Part shown: positions 52,555 to 63,555 of the stretch, piece after piece
Position numbering within the stretch: the stretch's first letter is position 1
Layout of the letters: each line of letters starts with the position of its first letter
Origin: Rhodopirellula halodulae
Lineage (GTDB): Bacteria; Planctomycetota; Planctomycetia; Pirellulales; Pirellulaceae
Direction of reading: 5' to 3'
DNA: 64,000 bases
Assembly (NCBI RefSeq): GCF_020966775.1
Contig: NZ_JAJKFV010000010.1
Span: 62,001-126,000, forward strand
Made by a program: the position numbers and the translations under genes
The notes under the pieces: generated by a model
Seen by the model: the letters and a program-made list of their open reading frames with translations, nothing else
What the model was told of the DNA's origin: nothing
The model's database searches: none

Positions 52555-52899
52555 TCAACGCGCGGGTTCGGGGACGACCGTTGCTTGGCTGGAGTTGATC
52601 ATGGAGGGGAAGTCCTGTTGCGGTTGCACCCAACCGGAAGAAGCTGAGCCGTCGGTTGGCGCGCCCTGCATTGGAGTGCCATCGCTAAACGTCGAGTCGT
52701 ACGATTCGCTTCGTTCGCGATAGTGTTCTTCCATCATCTGCGAATTCCGGTCTTGAGCCTCCATGTACTTTTGGATCTCCGATTCCGGTTCGCCTTCGAC
52801 AACGTTGTTGGCGACCGGAACGGTTTCAGGAACTGGTTCGGTGCATCCGAGGTTCAAACACAAGAGTCCGAGAAAACAGCCGGTCCATACCGTTCGCAT
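52555..52899 (-). CDS. Small lipoprotein, function unknown
   Basis: A 114-residue protein with a signal peptide (about 1-18) ending CLNLGC, an acceptable though imperfect lipobox, so it should be a lipid-anchored envelope protein. The mature part is acidic and Ser/Gln/Pro-rich, with a short helix (PESEIQKYMEAQDRNSQMME). I recognise no family. It is convergent with EfpL, 16 bp away, and has no operon partner. Confidence 0.72.
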   Translation of the reverse strand: MRTVWTGCFLGLLCLNLGCTEPVPETVPVANNVVEGEPESEIQKYMEAQDRNSQMMEEHYRERSESYDSTFSDGTPMQGAPTDGSASSGWVQPQQDFPSMINSSQATVVPEPAR

Positions 52900-53215
52900 T
52901 GAAGAAGCCCCCGGGGCACTGAAGGATGGGCATCGAAAGATTCAATGCTTCCACACATCATGCGCATGAAGTTATCGGAAGAAATCCAAAAAGGAGAAGA
53001 GACCGCATTGTGGTTGTGTCATTGGAAAACTTCAAGTTGTCCATTCGCAGCCTTCGGACGCGGGACGTCTTGCCGGATGCGGCGGAAAACACGGCAACTG
53101 AACGTGTTTTGGTCTCTTGGGGGAAACTTTTGAAATTTGAGCGTTTTCCTGATGGAAAAATTCGCTGGATTCCGCACTGGGTCTCAGATCAGCCCATTAA
53201 CTCCAAGGGAATCCA
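52900..53215. other. 316-bp region before the cupin gene, no firm gene
   Basis: A plus-strand frame of 109 codons covers 52926-53255 and would overlap the cupin start. Its product has no signal peptide, membrane segment or family look, and it uses rare-looking codons compared with neighbours. I see a purine-rich AAGGAGAAGA near 52991-53000 and an AAGGGAAT site just upstream of the cupin ATG at 53216. Promoters for the lipoprotein (minus) and cupin (plus) probably lie here. Confidence 0.35.
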
Positions 53216-54112
53216 ATGTCAAACAACTTACGCCCCGCGTTTTCAGGATTGCTAATCGCCATCGCGATGTCCGTTTCGTCGTTCGGGCAAGACACCTTTC
53301 GTGCCGAATCTTTGGACCGATACCCCATCGCGAGAACGCAGGTGGTCCATGTCAGCGAAGTTTCGTGGCAACCGCTCAACCCGGCTCGAGGTGATAAGGC
53401 ACCGAAGGCGGGGACGCTGTGGGGCGATCAGACCAAACCAGGTAAGTCGGGGTTCCTCGTCAAATTCTTGGATGGTTTCTCGTCGCCTCCTCATATCCAC
53501 AACATCACCTATCGCGGTGTGGTCATCTCGGGAGGCCTGCACAACGACGACCCAGACGCAGAACCGATGTGGATGCCCGTGACATCCTATTGGACTCAAC
53601 CAGCCGGGGAGGTTCACGTCACGGCCGCTCGCGGAAGCAGTGTGGCTTACGTCGAAATTCAGGAAGGTCCCTATCTTGTCATGCCGCCTGAAAAAGCCTT
53701 CGGAAATCAAGAACGCCCGTTGAATGTGGATGCGTCCAACATCGTTTGGTTGACGGCATCGGAGTCGGAGTGGATCGACGAGGCATCATTCAATTCGTCA
53801 GCCAGTGCGCCCGCGATTGCCTATCTGTGGCAGATCGCCAGTCAAGAAAATGACGACACGCCACCGGTAAGTTGTTCATTGGTACGGCTGCCCGCCGGAT
53901 TCGAGGGAACCTTCGTCAATGAACAGGGAGCATTTCGGTCGGTGGTGATCCAGGGTGATGTCTCACTCGAGGGACATGATGTTCAGGGGCCCGAAACGCT
54001 TTCACCGGGAGCCTATTTCGGGTTTGAAGGCAAAGCATTTCAAACGGTTTCGGCATCGAAAGATGCAGTGGTTTACGTTCGCTCGGAAGGACCGTTCCGA
54101 ATCGTACGGTAG
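53216..54112 (+). CDS. DUF4437 cupin-fold secreted protein
   Basis: A 298-residue protein with a signal peptide (1 to about 24, ending SVSSFGQ). Two cupin-like halves follow. The first has [19 protein letters not shown] (about 90-108), with two His in a metal-binding position, and the second (about 210-298) reads [22 protein letters not shown] and lacks that histidine pair. DUF4437 cupins have no assigned reaction. The next gene is a short-chain dehydrogenase 112 bp away on the same strand. Confidence 0.86.
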   Translation: MSNNLRPAFSGLLIAIAMSVSSFGQDTFRAESLDRYPIARTQVVHVSEVSWQPLNPARGDKAPKAGTLWGDQTKPGKSGFLVKFLDGFSSPPHIHNITYRGVVISGGLHNDDPDAEPMWMPVTSYWTQPAGEVHVTAARGSSVAYVEIQEGPYLVMPPEKAFGNQERPLNVDASNIVWLTASESEWIDEASFNSSASAPAIAYLWQIASQENDDTPPVSCSLVRLPAGFEGTFVNEQGAFRSVVIQGDVSLEGHDVQGPETLSPGAYFGFEGKAFQTVSASKDAVVYVRSEGPFRIVR

Positions 54113-54224
54113 CCATCAGGCTCGTTGAGCTTTGCCAGTCAATGATGGTTCGGCTTTCGGTAGCCGCCGGTCACGTCAATTCAACGCGAAGTCGTTGTTC
54201 AATCACCAAACGAGAATTACCGAA

Positions 54225-54989
54225 ATGACATTTCACATCCGAGACAGCGTTTTCCTGATTACCGGAGCCAACCGAGGAATTGGCAAAGTGATTTTGGAGG
54301 CTGCACTTCAGCGAGGCGCTAAGAAAGTTTATGCCGCGGTGCGTGACGTGCAGACCGCGGAAGACTTGGTCGAGACGCACGGCGATCAAGTGATCCCGGT
54401 GCGACTTGATTTGAACGATCCCGGTTCCATCCGAGAGGCCGCGTTGGTTGCGAAGGACGTCAACGTCGTGGTCAACAACGCGGGTGTGTTGCAAGTTTGT
54501 TCCGCGTTTGCGGATGAAACCATCGAAACGTTGCAATATGAAATGGAAGCAAATGTGTACGGATTGATTCGAGTTGCACAGGCGTTTGCCCCCGTTTTGA
54601 AAGCCAACGGAGGTGGCGTTTTTGTGCAACTGAACAGTGTTGCTTCGCTCAATGCATCTCCTGACTTCGCCACGTACTGCGCGTCCAAGGCGGCGAGCTA
54701 TTCCATCACTTTGGGATTGAGGAAATCGTTGCAGGAACAGGGCACTTTGGTGGTCAGTGCTCATCCCGGACCCATTCAAACAGACATGGGGAGGTCAGCG
54801 GGCTTTGCCGAGTTTGCTTCGCATCCGGAAATCGTCGCACCAGCAATCTTCGACGCGATCGAGCAAGGATATTTTCATGCTTGGATCGGTCCCTTGGCTG
54901 AATTGATCAGTGAGCCGTATCAGCCGTTTGTCGAGCAAATTCTAAGCGGCGATATGAAGCAACTTCGGGAGCAAGCCTTTGGTCTGTAG
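54225..54989 (+). CDS. Short-chain dehydrogenase/reductase (SDR)
   Basis: A classical 254-residue SDR using NAD(P)H. The cofactor motif is TGANRGIG (13-20), NNAG (about 86-89) supports the fold, and the active site is S141-type SVAS with YCASK (about 152-156). An arginine in [10 protein letters not shown] suggests NADP(H) preference, which is an inference. ATG 54225 starts just before the first beta strand; the longer frame from 54132 adds an unlikely N-terminus. Substrate cannot be assigned. Confidence 0.92.
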   Translation: MTFHIRDSVFLITGANRGIGKVILEAALQRGAKKVYAAVRDVQTAEDLVETHGDQVIPVRLDLNDPGSIREAALVAKDVNVVVNNAGVLQVCSAFADETIETLQYEMEANVYGLIRVAQAFAPVLKANGGGVFVQLNSVASLNASPDFATYCASKAASYSITLGLRKSLQEQGTLVVSAHPGPIQTDMGRSAGFAEFASHPEIVAPAIFDAIEQGYFHAWIGPLAELISEPYQPFVEQILSGDMKQLREQAFGL

Positions 54990-55009
54990 TCAGATCGCGG
55001 TTTGGGTTG

Positions 55010-56059
55010 ATGAGCAAGCTTGTGATGAATGGATTGCAGGCAAGATTTCGAGACAGTTTGCAATCAAGTCAGGGTTACGGAATGAGTGTCGGGAATCAGA
55101 CGCACAATATGACGAGAGTTCAAGGTCACCAGAAGTCGTATGTCTTGGTCGCGGTGTTGGCTCTTGTTGGATGCTTGATATGCTTCGATCGCATGTTGGC
55201 TGCGGAGAACGTAGGTCAGGCGACCGCATTGGTCGAAAAGGTTTCTGCGACGAATGCGATGGAATCGACCTCATGGGCCTTGATCGGATTGGTCGCGGTG
55301 ATTGCCTTCGTGGCTGGATTTGTCCACAGTGGGATTGGCTTCGGATTTGGCATCGTCGCGATTGGCTTGATGCCCTTTGTGATCGACGCTCGGCAAACAC
55401 ATTTGCTGGTCAGCCTTTGTGCGGTTCCGGTACAGCTTGGGACGGTTTGGGCTTACCGCCGAGGAATCGTCTGGAGGCCGTTGCTGATTGCGTTGGCGGG
55501 AGCAACGATCGGTTTGCCGTTGGGGCTGTGGTTGTTCCATTCCATCAATTTGGATTGGCTGACGCGTGGGACAGGATTGGCGTTGCTGCTGATGATCGCC
55601 TACTCCTTTCGCAATCGCAGTCTGGCTCGCAAGCGAGTGGATGAGGCTAAATCCGGCGTGGAATCGTGCGATGAAGATGTCATGGAGACTGATCGCAACG
55701 ACACCGCCACCGCCGGAGTTGGGATCGCATCGGGATTTTTGATGGGCGCGGTCACTATGCCAGGACCACCTGTCGTTGCTTACGCCTTGCAACAGGATTG
55801 GGACCAGGATCACTTCAAGGCGTTCGTGAACCAGTTTTTGCTGGCGTTGTCGGTCTTCAAGACGCTGGCTCTCTTTTTGACAGCCGATGTCTCACAACAG
55901 TCCGTGGTGGAGGCGTCTTTGGTGTTTCCGATGGCGTTGATTGGAATCGCCGTTGGAAAACGATTCAGCCAACGACTTTCCACCGGCGGATTTCGCAACA
56001 TGGTGGCGATTGGCTTGTTGGTGGTCGCGATTTTGTTGATCGTGAAGGGAGCCGGGTGA
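55010..56059 (+). CDS. TauE/SafE-family sulfite exporter-like permease
   Basis: A 349-residue protein with about eight membrane helices in two related halves, typical of TauE/SafE (also called DUF81). The conserved opening of each half is visible: [20 protein letters not shown] (about 104-123) and [21 protein letters not shown] (about 243-263). A charged loop separates the halves (about 205-235). Family members export sulfite, sulfoacetate or related anions. An extra N-terminal helix (about 45-65) may be a signal anchor. Starts at 55010 (ATG) or M25 are both possible. Confidence 0.9.
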   Translation: MSKLVMNGLQARFRDSLQSSQGYGMSVGNQTHNMTRVQGHQKSYVLVAVLALVGCLICFDRMLAAENVGQATALVEKVSATNAMESTSWALIGLVAVIAFVAGFVHSGIGFGFGIVAIGLMPFVIDARQTHLLVSLCAVPVQLGTVWAYRRGIVWRPLLIALAGATIGLPLGLWLFHSINLDWLTRGTGLALLLMIAYSFRNRSLARKRVDEAKSGVESCDEDVMETDRNDTATAGVGIASGFLMGAVTMPGPPVVAYALQQDWDQDHFKAFVNQFLLALSVFKTLALFLTADVSQQSVVEASLVFPMALIGIAVGKRFSQRLSTGGFRNMVAIGLLVVAILLIVKGAG

Positions 56060-56239
56060 GACGAGTTCGGAAGCGGCCCGTTCGGTCGCGGACTGGTCGG
56101 TTGCGGCCGGTCTATGCGAAATGGCGTGCGAAGTGGCCATACGAGATGACCATCCGTTGGCCGAAGCACGTCATCTCATGCGACTCACGATTAAAATTTG
56201 AAGATCCGGTTCCACGTTTCCATTCAAAGACCGAATGAC

Positions 56240-58513
56240 ATGAAATCCGAAGAAAGTCTCTTTGCTGAAGCGATTGAACTGCCAACTCAAGAGCGGAAGG
56301 CATATTTGGATCGGGTTTGCGAGGCTGATTCGTCGTTGCGGGAACGGATGGAGCGGTTGTTGCTCGCGCACGAGCAGACCGACCCTTTGCTTGACTTCGA
56401 GGAGTCGGCGGAGGACGGCGCTTCGGATCGGTTGAATGTTGATGTCGGCCAAGACATCGGGCCCTATCGATTGCTGCAGAAGTTGGGTGAAGGTGGTTTC
56501 GGTGTCGTCTTCATGGCGGAACAGCGTGCTCCCGTTCGGCGGCAGGTGGCATTGAAGGTCATCAAACCGGGAATGGATTCTCGCTCCGTGGTTGCACGGT
56601 TCGAAGCGGAACGCCAAGCCTTGGCAATGATGGACCATCCGAACATCGCCAAAGTATTCGACGGTGGGACGGTCTCCGATAGCAATTCGGGTTCCTCAGT
56701 CCAACGCCCCTATTTTGTGATGGAGTTGGTTCGCGGCGTGCCCATCACCGAGTACTGCGACGCCAACTCGTTGTCTACCGCGGAACGCATGCAATTGTTT
56801 GTGTCCGTCTGCAATGCCGTTCATCATGCTCATCAAAAAGGCATCATTCACCGGGATATTAAACCGTCCAACGTGATGGTTACGCTTCACGATGGCGAGC
56901 CTGTCGTAAAAGTCATCGATTTCGGCATCGCGAAAGCACTGCATCAGCGATTGACCGAAAAAACTTTGTTCACTCAGTACGGGATGATGGTGGGAACGCC
57001 GCAGTACATGAGTCCGGAGCAAGCGGAATTCAGTGGGTTGGATGTTGACACTCGAAGCGACGTTTACTCGTTGGCCGTGTTGCTCTATGAGTTGATGACT
57101 GGTACCACGCCCTTGGAAGCGAAGTCGCTGCGGACGGCGGGGTATCAAGAGCTGCAGCGGATGATCCGTGAAGAGGAGCCACCAAAGCCAAGCCAACGAG
57201 TGAGTTCATCGGGGGCAAAGTTGACGGTGTTGGCAAAGCATCGCAGTGTCAGTCCGAGTCAGCTGCCGCGTGAGATCAGCGGGGATCTCGATTGGATCGT
57301 CATGAACGGCCTGGAAAAGGATCGTCGGCGACGTTACGACACGGCCAGTGATTTTGCAGCCGACATTCGGCGAGCTTTAAAAGATGAGCCGGTGCACGCG
57401 GGACCGCCTTCTGCTCTTTATCGTACCAAGAAGTTCTTGCTGCGACATCGTTCGCAAGTGTTTGCTGCCGCCTTGTTGTTGGCGGTTGTTGGTCTGGTCG
57501 GCGGTGCGGCTTGGCAAACCCAACGGCTGAGAAAGGCGACGCAGCAGCAAAACGATTCACAACTGTCGCGGGCCGTGGACGATGCAACCGCGATGTTGTT
57601 GTCAGTCAATGATTCGACTCCGACCGATGATCGTTGGGACGGCACGGACTTGTTGGTCTCTCGCGTACGCGAATTGTCGCTCACGACTCAGGTGAGTGCA
57701 GTGACCGCTCAACGAACACATCGGTTTTTGAAACGCTATGAAGCGGCACGTCGAGATCGCGAATTTGTTCTGGCGATGGAAGAGTTGCTGGTGCAGCGTG
57801 CCACGCAGAATGATCTTGCGAGTTGGACTGCCATGGAAACGGAGTTTCGAGAGGTTCTTCGTCAGCGAGGTTATGATGTGGATCGGGAGTCACCTGCGGA
57901 CTTGGGAGAGCGTATCCATGATGATCCGACCAACGTCAAACTGACCGATGCATTGGAATTGTGGATCGGAACGCGACAGCATCTGGCGGATCTGGGAGGT
58001 CCCGCATTGACCTCGGAGGAGAAGCAGACTTGGATCGATGCGATGTGCGTTTCGGATCCTGACCCGCTGCGTGCCGTGATCCGGCAAATAGTTTATTCGA
58101 CCGAGTCGAAAGAATTGGCTTCTTTGGACAATGCTGTTACCGAGAGTGATTTGACGCAGGCGTGCGCTCGCAAGCTGTCGTGGTTGTCGGAGTCGTATGC
58201 GAAGGTGGGGGATCCTTCGCGATCAGAAGAAGTCTTGCGTTTTGCGTTGGCTCGATACCCTGATGACCTGATGTTGAACTTCGAGCACGCCCAATCACTG
58301 ATGGGTGAAGAACAATGGGAACGTGCCATTCGTTATCTGATGCGCTGCACCGCGATTCGACCGGAGATTCCGGGGGTGTGGGAAACGTTGGCGGAAGCTT
58401 TACGCCAAAATGGTGAACTGGATGCGGCGGAACATGCCTTGCAGGTTGCCGTCGATTGCCGATCGGATTCGTTTCCGTCCAGTCAGGCGATCTCAGTGCG
58501 TGATCAAGGTTAA
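56240..58513 (+). CDS. Ser/Thr protein kinase, TM-anchored, linked to an ECF sigma gene
   Basis: A 757-residue kinase. An N-terminal helical region (about 1-70, [18 protein letters not shown]) is common in planctomycete and acidobacterial kinases paired with ECF sigma factors. Kinase motifs are GEGGFG (about 83-88), the ALK lysine (106), HRDIKPSN (204-211) and DFG (227-229). One TM helix lies at about 407-427, and the C-terminal 320 residues are helical, ending in TPR-like pairs. ATG 56240 was chosen because earlier in-frame codons lack family support. The ECF sigma gene follows by 47 bp. Confidence 0.92.
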   Translation: MKSEESLFAEAIELPTQERKAYLDRVCEADSSLRERMERLLLAHEQTDPLLDFEESAEDGASDRLNVDVGQDIGPYRLLQKLGEGGFGVVFMAEQRAPVRRQVALKVIKPGMDSRSVVARFEAERQALAMMDHPNIAKVFDGGTVSDSNSGSSVQRPYFVMELVRGVPITEYCDANSLSTAERMQLFVSVCNAVHHAHQKGIIHRDIKPSNVMVTLHDGEPVVKVIDFGIAKALHQRLTEKTLFTQYGMMVGTPQYMSPEQAEFSGLDVDTRSDVYSLAVLLYELMTGTTPLEAKSLRTAGYQELQRMIREEEPPKPSQRVSSSGAKLTVLAKHRSVSPSQLPREISGDLDWIVMNGLEKDRRRRYDTASDFAADIRRALKDEPVHAGPPSALYRTKKFLLRHRSQVFAAALLLAVVGLVGGAAWQTQRLRKATQQQNDSQLSRAVDDATAMLLSVNDSTPTDDRWDGTDLLVSRVRELSLTTQVSAVTAQRTHRFLKRYEAARRDREFVLAMEELLVQRATQNDLASWTAMETEFREVLRQRGYDVDRESPADLGERIHDDPTNVKLTDALELWIGTRQHLADLGGPALTSEEKQTWIDAMCVSDPDPLRAVIRQIVYSTESKELASLDNAVTESDLTQACARKLSWLSESYAKVGDPSRSEEVLRFALARYPDDLMLNFEHAQSLMGEEQWERAIRYLMRCTAIRPEIPGVWETLAEALRQNGELDAAEHALQVAVDCRSDSFPSSQAISVRDQG

Positions 58514-58560
58514 ACTGGTTCGGGGCGGTTGATGTTCGCTGTTTTGACGAGTGCATTGAT

Positions 58561-59121
58561 GTGAATCAGATCACCGAAATTCTGGAAGCGTTGGAATCGG
58601 GAGATCAACAAGCCGCAACCGATTTGTTGCCGCTTGTGTACGACGAACTGCGACGACTCGCGGCGGCGAAGCTCCATCGTCAACGGCCTGACCACACGTT
58701 GCAGGCGACGGCATTGGTGCACGAAGCGTGGATGCGTTTGGTGGGGGACGATGAGGGAAACGCACACAAATGGAACTCACGGGGGCATTTCTTTGGTGCT
58801 GCCGCCGAAGCGATGCGGAGGATCCTGATCGATCACGCGCGAGCCAGTTCCGCCGACAAGCGTGGTGGAGGACGTCACGCGATTCAGTTGGAATCGTGGA
58901 ATCATCCAGCGGCATCAGAACCCGAAAAACTGTTGATGCTTGATGAAGCGTTGGGCCGGTTGGAAGAGCAAGACGCGGTGAAAGCCGAGTTGGTCAAACT
59001 GCGTTTTTTCGCGGGCCTGACGATCAAAGAAGCCGCTGCCGCGTTGGATTTGTCGACCGCCAGTTGCGAGCGATATTGGGCTTACGCGCGGGCTTGGTTG
59101 AAAGCGGAGCTGGAAGATTGA
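58561..59121 (+). CDS. ECF sigma factor of the kinase-linked (TIGR02999) type
   Basis: A 186-residue extracytoplasmic-function sigma factor that should direct RNA polymerase to its own promoter class. Region 2 begins [20 protein letters not shown] and includes [15 protein letters not shown] (about 48-62) and [19 protein letters not shown]. Region 4 is [21 protein letters not shown] with [15 protein letters not shown] at the end. The start is a GTG at 58561. It lies just downstream of a Ser/Thr kinase, the known neighbour of this sigma class; phosphorylation by the kinase is the likely control, since no anti-sigma gene is present. Confidence 0.93.
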   Translation: MNQITEILEALESGDQQAATDLLPLVYDELRRLAAAKLHRQRPDHTLQATALVHEAWMRLVGDDEGNAHKWNSRGHFFGAAAEAMRRILIDHARASSADKRGGGRHAIQLESWNHPAASEPEKLLMLDEALGRLEEQDAVKAELVKLRFFAGLTIKEAAAALDLSTASCERYWAYARAWLKAELED

Positions 59122-59153
59122 CGTCGTCGCGTCGAGCCTTCGCCTTTAAAAAA

Positions 59154-60452
59154 TCACGGACGCTGTCCATCACGCGCTCGCTGCATTGCCCGTTGTTGAT
59201 CAAGGATGGCTCGTTCGAATGGTGACACCCGATCGCTCGGGCGGTATTGTTGTTGCAGTTGTTCGTCTGGAACAATCGGTGTCACGCTGCCTTGATTTTG
59301 CATCGCACGGGCGGACTGAAAGACGTCGATGGTTTGGTCTCTCAGCTCGGGGCCAGGTGGCAAGAGGAACCGGCCGATGCCTTTGCCTTGCATATTGATG
59401 TCTTCGATCCGATTGTTGCCACGAGCAGTTCGGTCAATTGCGACGGATTGAACTCGCCATTCGTGAACAACGATTTCGTACCGCGGTTGCGCCGGGATCG
59501 AACGTCGGGTCTCTCGAGTGACCCATTGTCCGTCGGGTGAGAGAAGTTCGTAGGTTTCGACCCACTCGTACCCCGCATCGCGTCGTAGTTTGACGGACTC
59601 CGTTTCGCCAGGAGCCAAACGGAACGTCTTCGTCAGCCCGGCTTGACGCGAATCCGACAGTGTGACATTCACATCGCGTTCACTGCTATTCGTGAATTGT
59701 ATGTTGGCGGGTGCCAAGTCCGGCAAAGGCACTCGGCGAGAGTCGACCGGGACGGGCCCGGGATTCAGTGGGATCGGCGACACGGGAACGGGACCAAGCG
59801 GCAAATCAAAGCCTGTCCATCCAAGCGACGGTGCCGGGCCAAACTGAGGCAAGCCAAATCCGCCATAGTTTGAATGCCCCCACACCACTCCATTGACCAG
59901 CGGACCTGCCCATTCCACGTAGCCGCCAGCCCAAGGGCCGTAGACGGGGCCAGCAATTGGGCCGAGACCCGCGGGACGCACGAACCGATACGACGATTGT
60001 GGGAAAGGAACGAAGTCATCCAGGTCGGCGTACAAGAAGTTCCCAAAACCACTGCGTGGGAATTTAAGGACTCTGGCCAAGAACGTGTTGTAGTAACCTA
60101 GGAAGCGCCGATCCGGCGTATCGAAACGTCGGTCCCTGGAGTAGACGATTTGCTGGCCGTCACCGTGACGGTAGATCAAACGGCCGCGGCGAAGGGAGAT
60201 GCGACCCGTGACAACGCCGTTGGGTTCGACGAGGTCGTATTCATCCGATGGGTTGTCTCCTGGACGGCCACGATACGAATCACCTCGGCGATCGCCCGGT
60301 CGGAAAGGAGGTTGGCCAAAGACGTTGCTCGAAAGCGTCAACATCAGTAGAGTCGTCGCGATCCATGTGAACGACGCTCGTCGCTTCAGCAGTTCCGTCC
60401 CGCCGAGAGTTGTCGATTCCAACGTTTGTTGATGGAAGCTTCGCATCGTCAT
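59154..60452 (-). CDS. Exported protein with Gly/Pro-rich repeat region, function unknown
   Basis: A 432-residue protein with a signal anchor or signal peptide (about 30-47, IATTLLMLTLSSNVFG). Residues about 55-230 are rich in Gly, Pro, Tyr and Arg (GPVYGPWAGGYVEWAGPLV). A beta-rich middle (about 245-330; IQFTNSSERDVNVTLSD, FRLAPGETESVKLRRDAGYEW) looks folded. The C-terminus is polar. I recognise no family. It is convergent with the ECF sigma gene and lies downstream of a glycosyltransferase gene on the same strand. Confidence 0.75.
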   Translation of the reverse strand: MTMRSFHQQTLESTTLGGTELLKRRASFTWIATTLLMLTLSSNVFGQPPFRPGDRRGDSYRGRPGDNPSDEYDLVEPNGVVTGRISLRRGRLIYRHGDGQQIVYSRDRRFDTPDRRFLGYYNTFLARVLKFPRSGFGNFLYADLDDFVPFPQSSYRFVRPAGLGPIAGPVYGPWAGGYVEWAGPLVNGVVWGHSNYGGFGLPQFGPAPSLGWTGFDLPLGPVPVSPIPLNPGPVPVDSRRVPLPDLAPANIQFTNSSERDVNVTLSDSRQAGLTKTFRLAPGETESVKLRRDAGYEWVETYELLSPDGQWVTRETRRSIPAQPRYEIVVHEWRVQSVAIDRTARGNNRIEDINMQGKGIGRFLLPPGPELRDQTIDVFQSARAMQNQGSVTPIVPDEQLQQQYRPSDRVSPFERAILDQQRAMQRARDGQRP

Positions 60453-60553
60453 GTCCGCCGATTCAGAAGGTTCTGACCAGAAACGCGGTGTCCGACCGCC
60501 GGTTCATCGTACCAAGCGGAAGCGTTCGTGCGAGGCGGAAATTTGCAGACGAA

Positions 60554-61843
60554 TCAGGCTTCGTCGCGGGCGTCCGATGTATCGAGCAACCGTCGGTAGA
60601 CTCCGGCCACGCCATTGGCCATCGTGTGATCGCTGAAGTATTGATGGTGTCTCGTGACGGCCAAGTCCGACATGGATTGCCAATCATATTGCCCGGTGAC
60701 CAAAGCTTCGATTTGTTCGGCGAGCGAGATGGGATCGCGAGGATTCGCGAGCAGACCTTCCTTGCCGTGGCGAATAGCTTCCGGCGTGCCTTCCACCGAA
60801 GTGGCGATGATCGGTGTTCCCGCAGCCATGGCTTCCAACACGACCATTGGCAACCCTTCTCCGTAGAGGCTGGGCAGCACCATCGCGTCCAATCGAGCGA
60901 GCTCGGACGGAACGTCTTCGGTGAACCCCACCCAATTGATCAAGTCTCCAACACCGAGGTCGCTGATTTGCGAGTCAATCTGTTGGCGATAGTCGTCTGT
61001 CTCGAATGGGCCGATGCACCGCAAAGTGACTTCGGTACCGCGACGGCGAAGTTCCGCCAGCGAATCCAAAACCACTTCCAAGCCTTTCCGCGGACGCATC
61101 AATGCGATCATCCCGATTGTCCATCGTGAGCCGACGGACGGAATGCTGTGATGCGGAGGATGGATCGCGGGGACTCCATTGTGCACGACCGTGACTTGGT
61201 CTGCGCCGAAACCTTGTTGAATGGTGTCTTCGCGAAGACTGTTGGAGACCGTGATCAGATGGGAGCAGTTGTTGAGCGATCGTCGTTCGATCCAGGCGTT
61301 GATGCGATTGGCCCAAGCTCGTTCGCAATCACGGCCGGCGGGACTGTGAACGTGGTAGACCCAAGGTTTGCCGGACCAGCGAGATGCCATGGACGCCAAC
61401 ATGGCCGTGCGAGGTGTGTGCGCATGTAGCAACTCATATTCGCCTTCAGCGATGACCCGGCAAAGTCGTTTCGCGGCGGTCCAATCCAAGCGATTCCGCA
61501 TCGGCACTCGGTGGCATTGTCCCCAGGTTTCGCCGGGGATGCCCGATTGACGTTCCTCCAGCATGTCCGCGAAGCGACCAGGTTTGACGCATGCGAAGTC
61601 TGCCGTGACATTCAGTTCCGGCAAGCATCGCCCCAGGTGCGATTGCACGCGTTCGGCACCGGAGAAATGCTCGCCATTGACCAGATGCAGCACGCGGATG
61701 GCTCGAAGCTCTGGCGAACTGCCAGTCGCGGTGACGTGTGTCACCGGTGCTGCGGGAGCGACAGCCGACGGTTCCATGCCGGAGATGGAGGGAACCGGAG
61801 AAGGCACGGCGGTTGGAAATGCGTTGTCGGTGGAGGCTTGCAT
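60554..61843 (-). CDS. GT4-family glycosyltransferase
   Basis: A 429-residue GT-B glycosyltransferase of the GT4 type. Landmarks are VLHLVNGEHFSGAERVQSHL near residue 52, LLHAHTPRTAMLASMASRW, NCSHLITVSNSLRED, GMIALMRPRKGLEVVLDSL and the donor-site motif PSLYGEGLPMVVLEAMAAGTPIIA (about 340-363), where the Glu pair binds the nucleotide sugar. ATG 61843 (MQAST) is preferred because residues before it look non-coding. It probably adds a sugar to a lipid or polysaccharide. No other glycan gene is adjacent. Confidence 0.92.
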   Translation of the reverse strand: MQASTDNAFPTAVPSPVPSISGMEPSAVAPAAPVTHVTATGSSPELRAIRVLHLVNGEHFSGAERVQSHLGRCLPELNVTADFACVKPGRFADMLEERQSGIPGETWGQCHRVPMRNRLDWTAAKRLCRVIAEGEYELLHAHTPRTAMLASMASRWSGKPWVYHVHSPAGRDCERAWANRINAWIERRSLNNCSHLITVSNSLREDTIQQGFGADQVTVVHNGVPAIHPPHHSIPSVGSRWTIGMIALMRPRKGLEVVLDSLAELRRRGTEVTLRCIGPFETDDYRQQIDSQISDLGVGDLINWVGFTEDVPSELARLDAMVLPSLYGEGLPMVVLEAMAAGTPIIATSVEGTPEAIRHGKEGLLANPRDPISLAEQIEALVTGQYDWQSMSDLAVTRHHQYFSDHTMANGVAGVYRRLLDTSDARDEA

Positions 61844-62223
61844 GGGGGCGTATCGGCGTTGTCGGTCGGTAATTCGCTGATGGCGGATCGAGACCTCACG
61901 TGACGATCTGGCACCTTGTCGCGATGGGCCTTCGCGGCGTTGGTTCCGGTCGTTTCGAACGTTGACCAAGGGGATCCGTCTTGGCCACATCCGATGGGGA
62001 AGTCTCGAAGCGAGCTTTTTCAATTTTGTGTCACGGACGAACCCCGTGACCCCAGCGAATGTTCGGGATCTTAAGCATTGCGCGGTACTTCGCCGGTTGT
62101 GCGGGTGGCGACGGTTGCGTGAGCAGGACCCTGGGGCAAACGGCGTGATTCGGCTAAGTTCTGTGCTGAAAATTCATCGTTTCATTCCCCGACCCCCACC
62201 CACTCAACCTCGCTGCTGTCCCC
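61844..62223. other. 380-bp region between divergent glycosyltransferase and leuB
   Basis: No convincing gene is seen. A minus frame runs on from the glycosyltransferase to 62023 but is basic and unlike the family; a plus frame at 61962-62270 overlaps leuB and looks random. The region probably holds the promoters of both divergent genes. I see no consensus -35/-10 pair and no leader peptide rich in Leu codons before leuB. Confidence 0.35.
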
Positions 62224-63303
62224 ATGAATTCCTCCATCGTTTTGTTGCCCGGCGACGGGATCGGACCTGAAATTGTCGAACAAGCTCGTTTGGTTTTGGC
62301 CAAAGTTGCGGAACGATTCGGGCACACCTTCGATTTCAGCTCGCACCTGATCGGCGGAATTGCAATCGACGAGACCGGCGACCCACTTCCCCAAGCGACC
62401 GTGGACGCCTGCCGAGGTGCCGGAGCGATTTTGCTGGGAGCCGTCGGTGGCCCCAAATGGGACGACCCGTCCGCCAAGACGCGACCCGAAGCCGGTCTGT
62501 TGAAAATCCGCAAAGAACTGGGACTGTTCGCCAACCTACGTCCCATCAAGTTGTTCGATGAGCTGGCCGACGCATCGCCTTTGCGTGCGGACATCGTCAA
62601 AGGGACCGACATCCTATTCTTCCGCGAACTGACCGGCGGGATCTACTTCGGTGAGTCGGGGACCTCCGGCAGTGGCGAAGAAGAGTCTGCCTATCAGTCG
62701 ATGACCTATTCGGTCGGCGAAGTGAAACGGATCGTGCGGATGGCAGCTCAAGCCGCACGAGGCCGATCGAACCGATTGACCAGTGTCGATAAAGCCAACG
62801 TGCTCGAACCCAGTCGTCTGTGGCGCCGCGTCGCCGCTGACGTGATGGCAAACGAGTTTCCTGACGTTCAGTACGACGTGGTTTTGGTCGACGCGATGGC
62901 CATGCACTTGATCAATCGTCCGTCAGAGTTCGATGTGGTGGTCACCGGCAACATGTTCGGCGACATTTTGACTGACGAAGCTTCTATGTTGCCCGGTTCG
63001 CTCGGGATGCTTCCAAGTGCATCGCTGGGTGATGATGGCCCAGGGTTGTATGAACCGATTCACGGATCGGCGCCGGACATTGCCGGCAAAGGCATCGCCA
63101 ACCCGCTCGCGACGATTTTGGCCGCCGCGATGATGCTTCGTCATTCGTTGGGGCTGGCCGATGAAGCCGACGCGATTGAGAAAGCCGTTGCCGCCGTCAT
63201 CACCGATGGGTTGCGAACACCCGATTTGGCTCGTGGTGACCAGTCCAAGAGCGTTTCGACCGAAGAAATGGGTGCCGCGGTCGTCGCGAAATTGGCGTCC
63301 TAG
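62224..63303 (+). CDS. leuB: 3-isopropylmalate dehydrogenase
   Basis: Oxidises and decarboxylates 3-isopropylmalate with NAD in leucine biosynthesis. The 359 residues open with [17 protein letters not shown] and carry [10 protein letters not shown], the [11 protein letters not shown] substrate loop (about 138-148), the catalytic Tyr of [12 protein letters not shown] (about 159-170), the Lys of [10 protein letters not shown], and the Mg-binding [24 protein letters not shown] (about 247-270). Other leu genes are not in the window. No operon partner is tightly coupled. A tandem repeat and a cdsA-like gene follow. Confidence 0.97.
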   Translation: MNSSIVLLPGDGIGPEIVEQARLVLAKVAERFGHTFDFSSHLIGGIAIDETGDPLPQATVDACRGAGAILLGAVGGPKWDDPSAKTRPEAGLLKIRKELGLFANLRPIKLFDELADASPLRADIVKGTDILFFRELTGGIYFGESGTSGSGEEESAYQSMTYSVGEVKRIVRMAAQAARGRSNRLTSVDKANVLEPSRLWRRVAADVMANEFPDVQYDVVLVDAMAMHLINRPSEFDVVVTGNMFGDILTDEASMLPGSLGMLPSASLGDDGPGLYEPIHGSAPDIAGKGIANPLATILAAAMMLRHSLGLADEADAIEKAVAAVITDGLRTPDLARGDQSKSVSTEEMGAAVVAKLAS

Positions 63304-63328
63304 GTTCGTCGGGTAGCGAGTCGCCGGT

Positions 63329-63419
63329 GTAGGTCCGGTTCCACCGTACGCCTGCCTGCCGATGTAGGTCCGGTTCCACCGTAAGCCTGCCTGCCGATGT
63401 AGGTCCGGTTCCACCGGAC
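63329..63419 (+). repeat. 35-bp tandem repeat containing a hairpin-forming dispersed element
   Basis: Copies start at 63329, 63364 and 63399, a period of 35 bp (about 2.6 copies). Each begins GTAGGTCCGGTTCCACCG. Only the third copy completes the perfect inverted repeat GTCCGGT/ACCGGAC, and its 21 bases are the exact reverse complement of 7997-8017. The array lies about 25 bp after the leuB stop and before the cdsA-like gene, so it may form RNA hairpins in the 3' region of leuB. Confidence 0.85.
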
Positions 63420-63555
63420 TTCTACAAACCCACTCCAATACCAATTAAGTATCGCCAGCCAGCATTCACCCAGCTCGACTCCCTGGCTGGCGTCACAGGC
63501 TGGTATAGAATTGGGCAGCTTTCTCAGTCCAAGTCTCCTTCGATCGAAGTTCACC

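Noticed and set aside
52926-53255. A 109-codon plus frame before and into the cupin gene
   Set aside because: It overlaps the cupin signal peptide region, lacks any recognisable motif and has no good ribosome-binding site.
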